This document shows positions 25,779 through 35,136 of a stretch of DNA of 59,656 nt, piece by piece. The position numbers were made by a program, and so were the translations under genes. Numbering within the stretch: position 1 is the first letter of the stretch; each line of letters begins with the position of its first letter. The notes beneath the pieces were generated by a model. It was not told the DNA's origin, did no database searches, and saw only the letters and a program-made list of their open reading frames with translations. Where the stretch lies: assembly GCF_014596525.1 (NCBI RefSeq), contig NZ_MSJP01000050.1, positions 1 to 59,656 on the forward strand, read 5' to 3'. The stretch is from Streptomyces sp. CBMA291. Lineage in GTDB: Bacteria; Actinomycetota; Actinomycetes; Streptomycetales; Streptomycetaceae.

Positions 25779-28373
25779 ATGACGGATCACCAGGAAGAAC
25801 GGCCCACCGCGAACGCCATGCGACGAGCACTCCGGCGCGCCCGCGACGGGGTCGCGCTCGACGTGGAAGAGGCCACCGTGCTGCTGCGGGCACGCGGCGA
25901 CGACCTGGCCGATCTCGTCGCCTCCGCCGGACGGGTCAGGGACGCGGGCCTCGCGGCGGCGGGCAGGCCCGGGGTCATCACGTACTCCAAGAGCGTCTTC
26001 ATCCCGCTCACCCGGCTCTGCCGGGACAAGTGCCACTACTGCACCTTCGTCACCGTCCCCGGCAAGCTCCGCCGGGCCGGGCACGGGATGTTCATGTCCC
26101 CGGACGAAGTCCTCGACGTCGCCCGGCGCGGCGCCGCGCTCGGCTGCAAGGAAGCCCTGATCACCCTCGGCGACAAGCCCGAGGACCGCTGGCCCGAGGC
26201 CCGCGAGTGGCTCGACGCGCACGGCTACGACGACACGATCGCGTACGTCCGCGCCATGGCCATCCGCATCCTGGAGGAGACCGGCCTCCTCCCGCACCTC
26301 AACCCGGGCGTCCTGTCCTGGACCGACTTCCAGCGTCTCAAGCCGGTCGCCCCCTCCATGGGCATGATGCTGGAGACCACCGCGACCCGGCTCTGGTCCG
26401 AGCCCGGCGGCCCTCACCACGGCTCGCCCGACAAGGAACCCGCCGTCCGGCTGCGGGTCCTTGAGGACGCCGGACGCTCCTCCGTCCCCTTCACCTCGGG
26501 GCTGCTGCTCGGCATCGGCGAGACCCTGGAGGAGCGCGCCGAGTCGCTGTTCGCGCTGCGCCGGATCTCCCGCGCGTACCACTCCCTCCAGGAACTGATC
26601 ATCCAGAACTTCCGTGCCAAGCCGGACACGGCCATGCGCGCGATGCCCGACGCCGAACTCGACGACCTCGTCGCCACCGTCGCCGTGGCCCGGCACATCA
26701 TGGGCCCCTCCGCCTGCCTCCAGGCCCCGCCGAACCTCGTCGACGCCGACTACGAACGGCTCATCGCGGCGGGCATCGACGACTGGGGCGGCGTCTCCCC
26801 GCTCACCATCGACCACGTCAACCCCGAACGGCCCTGGCCGGCGATCGAGGAACTGGCCGCCCGCTCCCGCGCCGCCGGGTTCGAACTGCGCGAACGGCTC
26901 TGCGTCTACCCCGAGTTCGTCACCCGGGGAGAACCCTGGCTCGACCCCCGACTCCTCCCGCACGTCCGCGCCCTCGCCGACCCCGAGACCGGCCTCGCCC
27001 GCCCCGACGCACCCGTACGGGGCCTGCCCTGGCAGGAGCCCGACGAGGCGTTCACCGCCACCGGCCGCACCGATCTGCACCGGACCATCGACACCACCGG
27101 CCGCACCCACGACCGGCGCGACGACTTCGACGAGGTGTACGGCGACTGGGAGGCGCTGCGCGAAGCCGCCGCCCCCGGGCTCGTCCCCGAGCGCGTCGAC
27201 GCGGACGTACGCGAAGCGCTCTCCGTCGCCGCCGACGACCCCACCCGGCTCACCGACGCCCAGGCCCTCGCCCTGCTGCACGCCGACGGGCCCGCCCTGG
27301 ACGCGCTCACCCGGATCGCCGACGACGTACGGGCGGCGGTCAACGGCGACGACGTCACCTACGTGGTCACCCGGAACATCAACTTCACCAACGTCTGCTA
27401 CACCGGCTGCCGCTTCTGCGCCTTCGCCCAGCGCCGCACCGACGCCGACGCGTACACCCTCTCCCTCGACCAGGTCGCCGACCGCGCCCAGCAGGCGTGG
27501 GAGGTCGGCGCGGTGGAGGTCTGCATGCAGGGCGGCATCCACCCCGACCTGCCCGGCACCGCCTACTTCGACATCGTCCGCGCGGTGAAGAAGCGTGTCC
27601 CCGACATGCACGTGCACGCCTTCTCCCCGATGGAGGTCGTCAACGGCGCGACCCGTACGGGACTCTCGATCCGGGAATGGCTCACGGCGGCGAAGGAAGC
27701 CGGACTCGACTCGATACCCGGCACCGCCGCCGAGATCCTCGACGACGAGGTCCGCTGGATCCTCACCAAGGGCAAACTGCCCACCGCCACCTGGATCGAG
27801 GTCGTCACCACCGCCCACGAGCTGGGCCTGCGCTCCTCCTCCACGATGATGTACGGCCATGTCGACCAGCCCCGGCACTGGCTCGGCCACTTCCGCACCC
27901 TGGCCCGCGTCCAGCAGGAGACCGGCGGCTTCACCGAGTTCGTCACGCTCCCCTTCATCCACACCAACGCCCCCGTCTACCTCGCCGGCATCGCCCGCCC
28001 CGGCCCGACCGTCCGCGACAACCGCGCGGTCATCGCGATGGCCCGCCTCCTCCTCCACCCCCACATCCCCAACATCCAGACCAGCTGGGTCAAGCTCGGC
28101 ACCGAGGGCGCCGCCGAGATGCTCCGCTCCGGCGCGAACGACCTCGGCGGCACCCTGATGGAGGAGACCATCTCCCGGATGGCCGGATCGAGTTACGGCT
28201 CCTACCGCTCGATCCGCGACCTGGAGTCCATCGCGGCGGCGGCCGGCCGCCCGGCGAAGCCCCGCACCACCCTCTACGGCGAGGTCCCCGAGGAACGGCA
28301 GCGCACCGCGCGGGCCTCGGACGGACATCTTCCGGAACTGCTGCCGCTCCTCCCGAAGGAGGACAGGGCCTGA
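25779..28373 (+). CDS. fbiC: FbiC, fused CofG/CofH 7,8-didemethyl-8-hydroxy-5-deazariboflavin synthase
   Basis: An 864-aa bifunctional radical-SAM protein making Fo, the chromophore of coenzyme F420, from 5-amino-6-ribitylaminouracil and tyrosine. The N-terminal CofG half has the cluster motif C81-x3-C85-x2-C88 (LCRDKCHYC). The C-terminal CofH half has C540-x3-C544-x2-C547 (VCYTGCRFC), preceded by NINFTN. Length matches the actinobacterial fused form; archaea and cyanobacteria carry two genes. Translation seems leaderless. At least two F420-type luciferase-like enzymes in this window would use its product. Confidence 0.97.
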   Translation: MTDHQEERPTANAMRRALRRARDGVALDVEEATVLLRARGDDLADLVASAGRVRDAGLAAAGRPGVITYSKSVFIPLTRLCRDKCHYCTFVTVPGKLRRAGHGMFMSPDEVLDVARRGAALGCKEALITLGDKPEDRWPEAREWLDAHGYDDTIAYVRAMAIRILEETGLLPHLNPGVLSWTDFQRLKPVAPSMGMMLETTATRLWSEPGGPHHGSPDKEPAVRLRVLEDAGRSSVPFTSGLLLGIGETLEERAESLFALRRISRAYHSLQELIIQNFRAKPDTAMRAMPDAELDDLVATVAVARHIMGPSACLQAPPNLVDADYERLIAAGIDDWGGVSPLTIDHVNPERPWPAIEELAARSRAAGFELRERLCVYPEFVTRGEPWLDPRLLPHVRALADPETGLARPDAPVRGLPWQEPDEAFTATGRTDLHRTIDTTGRTHDRRDDFDEVYGDWEALREAAAPGLVPERVDADVREALSVAADDPTRLTDAQALALLHADGPALDALTRIADDVRAAVNGDDVTYVVTRNINFTNVCYTGCRFCAFAQRRTDADAYTLSLDQVADRAQQAWEVGAVEVCMQGGIHPDLPGTAYFDIVRAVKKRVPDMHVHAFSPMEVVNGATRTGLSIREWLTAAKEAGLDSIPGTAAEILDDEVRWILTKGKLPTATWIEVVTTAHELGLRSSSTMMYGHVDQPRHWLGHFRTLARVQQETGGFTEFVTLPFIHTNAPVYLAGIARPGPTVRDNRAVIAMARLLLHPHIPNIQTSWVKLGTEGAAEMLRSGANDLGGTLMEETISRMAGSSYGSYRSIRDLESIAAAAGRPAKPRTTLYGEVPEERQRTARASDGHLPELLPLLPKEDRA

Positions 28374-28535
28374 CGCCCGCAGGGCCCCACTCCCCCCAGC
28401 TCGACCCGTGATGGGTCAAGTCCGGTCAAAAGTGGCCGGAAGGGCGTCGGATCACATAACGTTCTGGCCCCCAATCGCGCGGACCCGGTCCATTACAGTG
28501 CTGCGCAGACCGGTCTACGGGGGAGGGGGCACGTC

Positions 28536-29654
28536 GTGGCCACGACAGCCGCGGCCGTGTGGGGCCGCGCCGAACAACAGGACTTCCGCGCCCGCGTACG
28601 AGGCTGTCTGCTCGGCGGAGCCCTCGGCGACGCCCTCGGCGCGGGCGCCGAAGGCCGTACCCTCGCCGAACTCCGCGAGACCCACGGCCCCGAGGGACTC
28701 GCCGAGCCCGCCCCCGCCTTCGGCCGCCGCGGCGCCGTCACCGCCGCCACCCAGATGGGCCTGTTCACCGTCGACGGCCTCATCCGCGCCCAGGTCCGCC
28801 GCGACACCGGAGCCTGGCACCCGCCCACCGACGTCCACCGCGCCCACCGGCGCTGGGCCGCCACCCAGCGCGACTGGGGCCCCGACGAACGCCGCAAGGA
28901 CAACGGCTGGCTCGCCTGCGAGGAGTGGCTCTACACCCGCCGCAACCCCACCCGCGCCAGCCTCACCGGCTTCGCCGACGACATCCTCGGCACCCTCGTC
29001 ACCCCCAAGAACCCCGACGCCGACGACTACGGAGCCCTCGTCCGCTCCGCCCCCTTCGGCCTGCTCGTCGGCTGGGAACCCGCACTCGTCTGGCAACTCG
29101 CCCTGGAATGCGCCGCCCAGAGCCACGGCGCCCCCACCGCACGACTCGCGGCCGGCGCCTTCGCCGTCACCGTCCACGGACTCGCCCGCGGCGGCACCGT
29201 CGAGACCTCCGTCGCCCGCGCCCTGGAACACCTCGCGGACCACCCCGACCACACCCCCGTCACCGACGCCCTGGACCGCGCCCTGACCGCCGTACGCGAA
29301 GGCGTCCCGGACCCCGGCCGGGTGACGGCACTCGGCGCGGCCGAAGACCGCGCGGAAGGACAACTGGCGGCGGCCGTCTACTGCACTCTGGTCGGCGAGG
29401 ACGTACGCCACGGTCTGCGCCTGGCGGTCAACCACGACGGCCCCTCGGCGGCCACGGGCACCCTCACCGGCGCCCTCCTCGGCGCCCTGCACGGCGAAAC
29501 GGCCCTCCCCCCGGCCTGGCTCGCCGAGTTGGAGGGCCGGAGCACGATCCTGGAACTGGCCGACGACTTCGCGATGGAAATGACCCAGGGCCCCGCCCTG
29601 CACGGCCCCACCGACTCCTCGCCGGGGTGGCTCACGCGGTATCCCCGGGGGTGA
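28536..29654 (+). CDS. ADP-ribosylglycohydrolase (DraG/ARH-like) family protein
   Basis: A 372-aa protein starting at GTG behind GGGGGAGGGGG. The N-terminus has the family motif RGCLLGGALGDALGAGAEGRT. The C-terminal metal/ADP-ribose loop reads NHDGPSAATGTLTGALLGALHG in place of the usual GGDTDTxAxxxGA, a variant with one fewer Asp. It may still remove ADP-ribose from proteins or small molecules, but the lost Asp leaves catalysis uncertain. TACAGT near 28494 is a possible -10. It lies 162 bp downstream of fbiC and is probably separately transcribed. Confidence 0.88.
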   Translation: MATTAAAVWGRAEQQDFRARVRGCLLGGALGDALGAGAEGRTLAELRETHGPEGLAEPAPAFGRRGAVTAATQMGLFTVDGLIRAQVRRDTGAWHPPTDVHRAHRRWAATQRDWGPDERRKDNGWLACEEWLYTRRNPTRASLTGFADDILGTLVTPKNPDADDYGALVRSAPFGLLVGWEPALVWQLALECAAQSHGAPTARLAAGAFAVTVHGLARGGTVETSVARALEHLADHPDHTPVTDALDRALTAVREGVPDPGRVTALGAAEDRAEGQLAAAVYCTLVGEDVRHGLRLAVNHDGPSAATGTLTGALLGALHGETALPPAWLAELEGRSTILELADDFAMEMTQGPALHGPTDSSPGWLTRYPRG

Positions 29655-29723
29655 GGGGCGGGCCGCCGGAGAAAAGGGAAAAGGGGAGAGCCGGGGGAGG
29701 GAGGAAGCGCCGGGAAAAGGGGA

Positions 29724-29764
29724 GAGCCCCCTCGACCAGGACGGCGGACCGGACGAGAGGGCTC
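29724..29764. terminator. terminator between convergent genes
   Basis: AGAGCCCcCTC pairs with GAGaGGGCTCT (one mismatch each side) across the gap between the ADP-ribosylglycohydrolase gene and the convergent DUF397 gene. A 17-bp perfect direct repeat (29677-29693 and 29713-29729, GGGAAAAGGGGAGAGCC) precedes and overlaps the left arm. Confidence 0.6.
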
Positions 29765-29801
29765 TTGCGTACCAGGAGTGCTGCGGCGGGAGCCGCGGGG
29801 C

Positions 29802-30002
29802 TCAGAGGGCCCCGAGGCTCACCTCGCCGACGAAGGCGTTCCACGAGCCCGGTCCGAAGGAGAGGGAGGGGCCCTCGGGAGCCTTGGAGTCCCGCACCGC
29901 GATCGCGGCCATGACCGGGGACTTCACCTCGACACAGGCTCCGTTACCTCCGGAGTACGAGGACTTCGTCCAGGTGTCGGTACCACCCTGAATAATCGCC
30001 AT
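29802..30002 (-). CDS. DUF397 domain protein
   Basis: A 66-aa protein with the DUF397 core WTKSSYSGGNGACVEVK...IAVRDSKAPEGPSLSF...WNAFVGEV. These small proteins are encoded next to XRE regulators of the Scr1/DUF5753 type in Streptomyces, where the pair behaves like a toxin/antitoxin-derived regulatory couple (BldB/WhiJ-type modules). The partner XRE gene lies 172 bp upstream on the same strand. Confidence 0.92.
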   Translation of the reverse strand: MAIIQGGTDTWTKSSYSGGNGACVEVKSPVMAAIAVRDSKAPEGPSLSFGPGSWNAFVGEVSLGAL

Positions 30003-30174
30003 GCTGATTCAGCTCCGGTTCTGCCGATGAAGGCTTCACGCCAGCGTTCTTGCCGACGTGATCGACGCTACTGGTCGGCCCCGCCCGACGAGGCCGACGT
30101 TCACACGTCCGGGTGGCGTGTACCCATCGTTCTTCCCTGGCGACGACCAGGCGGTGTACCTTGCCTCCCCCGCC

Positions 30175-31035
30175 TCAACTCTTGGCGTATTTTCTCGCCA
30201 TCTCCGCGATGAAGTCCCGGGTCTGCTCGACGTTCAGCGCCTGCGCGCGCAGATGCTCGTACATGACGCTGTACTTGCCGACGTCCTGCGTCTTCTCCAG
30301 ATACAGATCGCTCGTCACACCCTCGATGTAGACCACGCTGGAGTCCGAGGTGTCGGGGAACTCCAGGATCGAGTACTGCCCGCTGATGCCCGGGTGCGCC
30401 CCCATCTCGAACGGCAGCACCTGCACGGTGACGTGCGGCAGCTGCGCCTGCTCGATCAGGTACTCCAACTGCTCCACCATCAGCTGCCTGCTCCCGACGA
30501 CCCGGTGCAGCGCGCCCTCGTCGATCACCGCCCAGAGCCTCAGCGGCCGTTCGGCGTCCCGGACGCGCTCCTGACGACGGGTGCGGACCGTGACGCGCTT
30601 CTCGATCTCGGCGGGCGTCGACTCCGGCAGCGCACCGGCGATGACCGCCTCCGCGTACGCGTGCGTCTGGAGCAGCCCCGGGATGATCTGCGGCTCGTAC
30701 ATCCGCAGGCTCTCCGCGTCCGTCTCCAGACCGATGTACACGCTGTACGGGATGTCGCCGAAGGCGTGCCACCAGCCCTGCTGGCGGGAGTCCTTGGCCA
30801 TCTGCATCAGGGAGTCGACCATGCGCTCGTCCTCGACCTCGTACACCCCGCAGAGGTCGCGCACATCGCGCTGGCTGATGGAACGGCGTCCGTTCTCCAG
30901 CCTGCTGATCTTCGACTGGGAGACGAGGAGGCGATCGGCGACCTGTTCGGCCGTCATGTTCTTCGACTCCCGGAGCCGCCGCAGCTCCTGGCCCAATCGG
31001 CGTCGCCTGACGGTGGGATTGACATTGGACGCCAC
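30175..31035 (-). CDS. XRE-family regulator with Scr1/DUF5753 domain
   Basis: A 286-aa protein. A Cro/C1-type helix-turn-helix lies at about 13-70 (LGQELRRLRESKNMTAEQVADRLLVSQSKISRLENGRR). It is followed by the DUF5753 domain: ERMVDSLMQMAKDSRQQGWWHAFGDIP, YEPQIIPGLLQTHAYAEAVI, RLWAVIDEGALHRVVGS and VTVQVLPFEMGAHPGISGQYSILEFP. GTG start with GGAGG upstream. This is the WhiJ-like class that controls development and pairs with the DUF397 protein encoded downstream. Confidence 0.94.
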   Translation of the reverse strand: MASNVNPTVRRRRLGQELRRLRESKNMTAEQVADRLLVSQSKISRLENGRRSISQRDVRDLCGVYEVEDERMVDSLMQMAKDSRQQGWWHAFGDIPYSVYIGLETDAESLRMYEPQIIPGLLQTHAYAEAVIAGALPESTPAEIEKRVTVRTRRQERVRDAERPLRLWAVIDEGALHRVVGSRQLMVEQLEYLIEQAQLPHVTVQVLPFEMGAHPGISGQYSILEFPDTSDSSVVYIEGVTSDLYLEKTQDVGKYSVMYEHLRAQALNVEQTRDFIAEMARKYAKS

Positions 31036-31144
31036 GGAAACTGCACCTCCGGCTGTCTGCCGCGTAGCTGTGAGTATCTACCGCTTGGCAGACTGCCACC
31101 AATGGCCCCGTGCGCGCTGGAAAACGAGCACAACGCGAACCGGG

Positions 31145-31198
31145 CCGCACACACGCGTGTGCGGGACGACCGTCCTGGCCGTCCCGCACACCGTGCGG
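31145..31198. promoter_or_regulatory. overlapping, mutually exclusive hairpins
   Basis: CCGCACAC-ACGC-GTGTGCGG (31145-31164) shares its right arm with GTGCGGGACG (31159-31168) pairing to CGTCCCGCAC (31180-31189). That arm can in turn pair with GTGCGG downstream (to 31198). Only one of these stems can form at a time. It lies between the GPP34 and XRE genes. Confidence 0.55.
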
Positions 31199-31218
31199 CT
31201 CCCGGTGGGATGCCTGAT

Positions 31219-31249
31219 CGCTCCACGAGCGCGTACCGCTCGTGGAGCG
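31219..31249 (-). terminator. strong hairpin downstream of the GPP34 gene
   Basis: A perfect 13-bp stem CGCTCCACGAGCG (31219-31231) with 31237-31249 and a 5-nt loop, 43 bases beyond the GPP34 stop codon. No T-run. Confidence 0.65.
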
Positions 31250-31291
31250 CCTGGGCCGTGCTGGTGGTGGTACTGGTGCCGGCGCCGGGTG

Positions 31292-31990
31292 CTAGTGCGC
31301 CGCCGCGCGGGCCATGCTGCCGCGAGGCTGCGCCGGGACACCCGCGGCGCTCCGGCGCGGCTGTGCCCCCGCGCCGTTCTGGACGTCCATCACGGCGTGC
31401 GCCACGAGTCCGCCCATCGGGTCGTGCCGGATCAGATCGCGCAGCCGGGACCGCGACGACCTTCCTTCGTTTCCGGGGTAGAGGTGCTTCCCGAGACCGA
31501 CCGCGTGGGCCAGTGCGGCAAGCGCCGCGGTCCGCGGGTCCGGCGGTACGCCGGTGCGGATCGCACTGTCCAGCCGGGCACGGATCTCCCGACTGATCGC
31601 CGTGTCGGTCGCCTGGTAGCGAGTCGTCGGCAACACCCCGCACATCTGGCCCTCCACGGCATGCACCATGCCGCATCGCTCCAGATGCGAGAGATACGTC
31701 TGACGGAGCCCCAGTCGGGGTCCGCCGATCCAATGGACGGCCCGGACCGGACTGCCACGCCTGCGCAGCAGCTCCAGTGCGGAGTCCAAGGTCGGATCTC
31801 CGGTCGGCCGTGGCATCACCACGGCGATACGATCCCCGTCTGGGGCTATCCGGCCTGCCAGCGCCAGCTCCACTAGCTGTGCGCCGGCCAGGCCGAGGTC
31901 GAGCGACTGCGGCTGCGCTGTGGTACCCGTGGTCGGGTCCAGAGCGAGCAGCAGAAGCTCCTCCGGAATGGTTCTGCGGCTCCTGCCCAT
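31292..31990 (-). CDS. GPP34 (GOLPH3/Vps74-like) family protein
   Basis: A 232-aa protein with the GPP34 pattern: RRTIPEELLLLALDPTTGT at the N-terminus, LDLGLAGAQLVELALAGRI, and DPRTAALAALAHAVGLGKHLYPG with the family's ALAHAxGL segment. GGGGAGG precedes the ATG by five bases. In eukaryotes the family binds phosphatidylinositol-4-phosphate; in actinobacteria these proteins are numerous and lack a defined role. The tail after about 205 is low-complexity. Confidence 0.88.
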   Translation of the reverse strand: MGRSRRTIPEELLLLALDPTTGTTAQPQSLDLGLAGAQLVELALAGRIAPDGDRIAVVMPRPTGDPTLDSALELLRRRGSPVRAVHWIGGPRLGLRQTYLSHLERCGMVHAVEGQMCGVLPTTRYQATDTAISREIRARLDSAIRTGVPPDPRTAALAALAHAVGLGKHLYPGNEGRSSRSRLRDLIRHDPMGGLVAHAVMDVQNGAGAQPRRSAAGVPAQPRGSMARAAAH

Positions 31991-32069
31991 CCATGCCTCC
32001 CCGCGTGGATGAATGACAGGGTGACCCCTCTCACATTCATCTGTCGAGAGTGCCTGGGTGGTTCATCCG

Positions 32070-32097
32070 GGAACCAGTAGGTATGTCGTTCTCGTCT
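32070..32097 (+). promoter_or_regulatory. possible ECF-sigma promoter of the carboxypeptidase gene
   Basis: GGAAC (32070-32074), 18 bp, CGTCT (32093-32097) resembles ECF-type (sigma-E class) envelope-stress promoters. The spacing is longer than I would expect for sigma-E, so the call is weak. A cell-wall enzyme would be a sensible target. Confidence 0.25.
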
Positions 32098-32184
32098 AGC
32101 ACGGGGGCCAAGGGGCCCACACAGGACACTGGTACACGGACCGGTACATGGTTCGAACGTACGCATGACGCTGAAGGAGGCACG

Positions 32185-34839
32185 GTGGCGGGCGAGTCCC
32201 CCGACAGGGCGGAGCAGCAGGGGTCGTCGCAGGAGACGGCGGCCTCGGGCGTCGGCGGCCGGGATCCCCGGCTCTCCACGCTCCGTGAGGAAGACGCCTC
32301 GTCGTCGGCTTCGGTTGCGACGCCTGCCGAGCCGGACTCGGAAGCGGACTCGGAATCGGAGCCGGAGCCGGAGTTGGAATCGGAGTCGGTCGTCGACTCG
32401 GTTTCGGCTTCGGCCGGGGCTTTGGCTCAGGCCTCGGCCTCGGTTTCGGTTCGGGAGGACCAGGCGACGGCCGTCTTCCGGAATCTGACACCGCGTACGG
32501 CGGAGGACGACGCGGGGACGGAGACCGGCGCGGGGGCCGACGAGGGGGCCGCGGGGGCCGCCGAGACCGCGTCCGCCGGGACGAAGCCCGAGCCCGCGTC
32601 CCAGCCCGCGTCCAAGCCCGGATCCGGGTCCGCTCCCGAGCCGGAGGGGGAGCGGCTGAAGGCGGCCGTCGCGGCGTGGGTCGCCACGGCCGGGGACGCG
32701 GGGGGCGCCGACGGCCAGAAGGGCGCGGGCGGGGCGGAGGGGGCCGGGGAGGCCCAGGAGGCCGGTGATGCCGACGGCGGCGCCGTCGTGGCCTCTTCGT
32801 CGACGGAGGGCCCCGAGGGGCCGAAGGACGAGCCCAAGCCCGGCTCCGCGTCCGGCTCCGACTCGAAACTCGCCGCGGGTGCCGCCGCTGGTGCCGGTGC
32901 CGCTGCCGGTGGCTCCCTGGCGGCGGGCTCTGCGCCCGAGCCCGGCGGCAGGACGGCCGACGGAAAGACGCCCGGCGGCGGTATCGACGGCGAGGGTGAC
33001 GGCACTGACGCCGCTGACGCCGCTGACGGCGCCGAGAAGCCCGTACCGGCGAAGCCCGCCGCAGGCTCCTGGTTCGCCGCGCGCAAGCCTCTGGCGGAGC
33101 GCGAGTCCGTCGAGGACGGCTCCGAGACCTCGGGCGAGGACGACGAGCGCGACGAGCGCGACCGGCGCGCCGAGCCCGCCGAAGAGGTCGAGCCCGCCGG
33201 GGACGACGAGCCCGTCGACCAGCCCACGACCATGTTCAAGGCCATCCGCCCCGCCCCGGTGGACCAGCCGACGACCGCGCTGAAGATCCCCCGGTCCCTG
33301 GCCGAGGAGTCCGACAGCGAGCGCACCAGCACCTTCGTGCCGCTGCGGGCGGACATCCCGGCCGAGCGGAAGGCCGGGGGGACCCCGGAGGCGCGGGGAG
33401 CCCAGCAGGCCGCCGTGCCCGCGCCCGCCCCCGTACCGGAGCGGAAGCGGCCGGCCGTGGGGCAGGCGGCCGAGGAGGCGCCGGGCGTCGGCGCGGAGGG
33501 TTCTCCGGGTGCCGCCGCGGCGGCGGAGCGGACGCGGCAGCAGCCGCTGCCTCCGCTGCCCCCGCTCGACCTGCTCGCCGAGCTGACGAACACGCCGCCC
33601 CCGCCCCCGACCCCGATGCGGACGACGTTGCGCCGGGTGCGGATCTGGACGCCGCTCGTCCTGGTGCTCCTGATCGTCTTTGCGATCGCGCAGATGGTGC
33701 GCCCGCTGCCCTCGCCTCAGCTCAAGCTCTCGGCCGAGCCGACCTTCGTCTTCCCCGGCGGGCAGCTGAAGATGCCGTGGCCCACGGAGGGGCAGGGCGC
33801 CGTCGAGGTCGAGGGCGTCGGTTCGATGGGCACGTTCGGTGCGCAGAAGCCGGCCCCGATCGCCAGCGTCACCAAGACGATGACGGCGTACGTGATCCTC
33901 CGCGACCACCCGATCAAGGGGAGCCAGAAGGGCCCCGAGATCACGGTCGACAAGAAGGCGGCCGAGCAGGCGAAGGCGACGCACGAGTCGACGGCGGCGG
34001 TCCAGGAGGGCCAGAAGTACACGGAGAAGGAGCTGCTCGAACTGCTCATGATTCCGTCCGCGAACAACGTGGCCCGGCTGCTCGCGCGCTGGGACGCCGG
34101 TTCCGAGGCCGCGTTCGTGACGAAGATGAACGCCGCCGCGAAGGAGCTGGGGATGACCCAGTCGACGTACACCGACCCCTCGGGGCTGCTCGACAGCACG
34201 GTGTCGACTCCGAAGGACCAGCTGAAGCTGGCGAAGGCGGTCATGCAGTTCGATGTGTTCCGGGAGATCGTGAACATGCCGAACGTGACGGTGGACGGCA
34301 TCCCGGGCCGCATCGAGAACAACAACAACATCCTTCTGGAGCCGGGGGTGAGCGGCATCAAGACCGGCTCCTCCACCCCGGCGGGCGGCAATCTGCTGTG
34401 GTCGGCGAACACCGTCGTCGACGGCAAGAACCGGCGGATCCTCGGCATCGTGATGGGGGCGAAGGACGCCAAGCTCCTCAACGACAAGCTCCAGCTCGCC
34501 ATCGACAACAGCCTCAAGCTGATCCAGCAGGCGCAGAAGGACGTCACCTCGGCCGCCGTGGTCCGCAAGGGGCAGGTCCTCGGATACGTCGACGACGGTC
34601 TCGGCGGCCGGACGCCGGTGGTGGCGACCAAGGAACTGAAGGCGGTCGGCTGGCCGGGCCTGAAGGTGGACCTGGAGCTGACCGACGGCGGCCAGGCCGT
34701 GCCGCACAAGGGCGCGGCGGGCGACGTCGTCGGCCAGGTCTCGATCGGCACGGGCGCGGGCCGGGTCAGCTCCCCGGTCGCCCTCCAGGCCGACCTGACG
34801 GAACCGGGCTTCGACAAGAAGCTGACGCGCGTCGGCTGA
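32185..34839 (+). CDS. D-alanyl-D-alanine carboxypeptidase with very long acidic N-terminal region
   Basis: About 884 aa from a GTG with AAGGAGG upstream; frames at 32050 and 32083 are open but have poorer ribosome sites. Residues 1-480 are disordered, rich in Glu/Asp/Ser/Ala/Pro, with two QPTTxFKAI/QPTTALKI motifs near 345-370. One membrane helix follows (about 486-505, LVLVLLIVFAIAQMV). The periplasmic peptidase S11 domain has SxxK at Ser561-Lys564 (SVTK), SxN at Ser625 (SAN) and KTG at 726-728. It trims D-Ala from peptidoglycan stem peptides. Type II topology places the acidic half in the cytoplasm. Confidence 0.93.
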   Translation: MAGESPDRAEQQGSSQETAASGVGGRDPRLSTLREEDASSSASVATPAEPDSEADSESEPEPELESESVVDSVSASAGALAQASASVSVREDQATAVFRNLTPRTAEDDAGTETGAGADEGAAGAAETASAGTKPEPASQPASKPGSGSAPEPEGERLKAAVAAWVATAGDAGGADGQKGAGGAEGAGEAQEAGDADGGAVVASSSTEGPEGPKDEPKPGSASGSDSKLAAGAAAGAGAAAGGSLAAGSAPEPGGRTADGKTPGGGIDGEGDGTDAADAADGAEKPVPAKPAAGSWFAARKPLAERESVEDGSETSGEDDERDERDRRAEPAEEVEPAGDDEPVDQPTTMFKAIRPAPVDQPTTALKIPRSLAEESDSERTSTFVPLRADIPAERKAGGTPEARGAQQAAVPAPAPVPERKRPAVGQAAEEAPGVGAEGSPGAAAAAERTRQQPLPPLPPLDLLAELTNTPPPPPTPMRTTLRRVRIWTPLVLVLLIVFAIAQMVRPLPSPQLKLSAEPTFVFPGGQLKMPWPTEGQGAVEVEGVGSMGTFGAQKPAPIASVTKTMTAYVILRDHPIKGSQKGPEITVDKKAAEQAKATHESTAAVQEGQKYTEKELLELLMIPSANNVARLLARWDAGSEAAFVTKMNAAAKELGMTQSTYTDPSGLLDSTVSTPKDQLKLAKAVMQFDVFREIVNMPNVTVDGIPGRIENNNNILLEPGVSGIKTGSSTPAGGNLLWSANTVVDGKNRRILGIVMGAKDAKLLNDKLQLAIDNSLKLIQQAQKDVTSAAVVRKGQVLGYVDDGLGGRTPVVATKELKAVGWPGLKVDLELTDGGQAVPHKGAAGDVVGQVSIGTGAGRVSSPVALQADLTEPGFDKKLTRVG

Positions 34840-34860
34840 GGCCGCCGGACGAACACGGAG

Positions 34861-34905
34861 GGCCCCGCTCCCGGACCGCCTTCGGGCCGGGAGCGGGGCC
34901 TTTCC
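34861..34905 (+). terminator. intrinsic terminator
   Basis: A perfect 14-bp stem GGCCCCGCTCCCGG (34861-34874) with 34887-34900, 12-nt loop, followed by TTTCC. Confidence 0.9.
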
Positions 34906-34926
34906 GTTGAGCCGGGAGAGCCCCTG

Positions 34927-35060
34927 CCGGACGGTACGGGGGCGGGCCGCCTGCCGGACAGTGGGGCCTTTCCGGACGGTACGGGGCGGGGGAGCTGGGC
35001 CTTCCGGACGGTGCGGGTAGGGGGGAGCCGGGCCCTTCCGGACGGTAGGGGGCGGGGCCG
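34927..35060 (+). repeat. interspersed CCGGACGGTACGGGG repeats
   Basis: CCGGACGGT or CCGGACAGT followed by a G-run occurs at 34927, 34954, 34972, 35003 and 35038, irregularly spaced (18-35 bp). It fills most of the gap before the membrane-protein gene. TAGCGT (35108-35113) behind it is a plausible -10. Confidence 0.6.
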
Positions 35061-35136
35061 CCGCCCCCTCGGCTGGGCGCCCCGGGGCTTCCGGAGTGCC
35101 CAGCTGTTAGCGTCTTCGGGGGGACGAGAGGGACGC

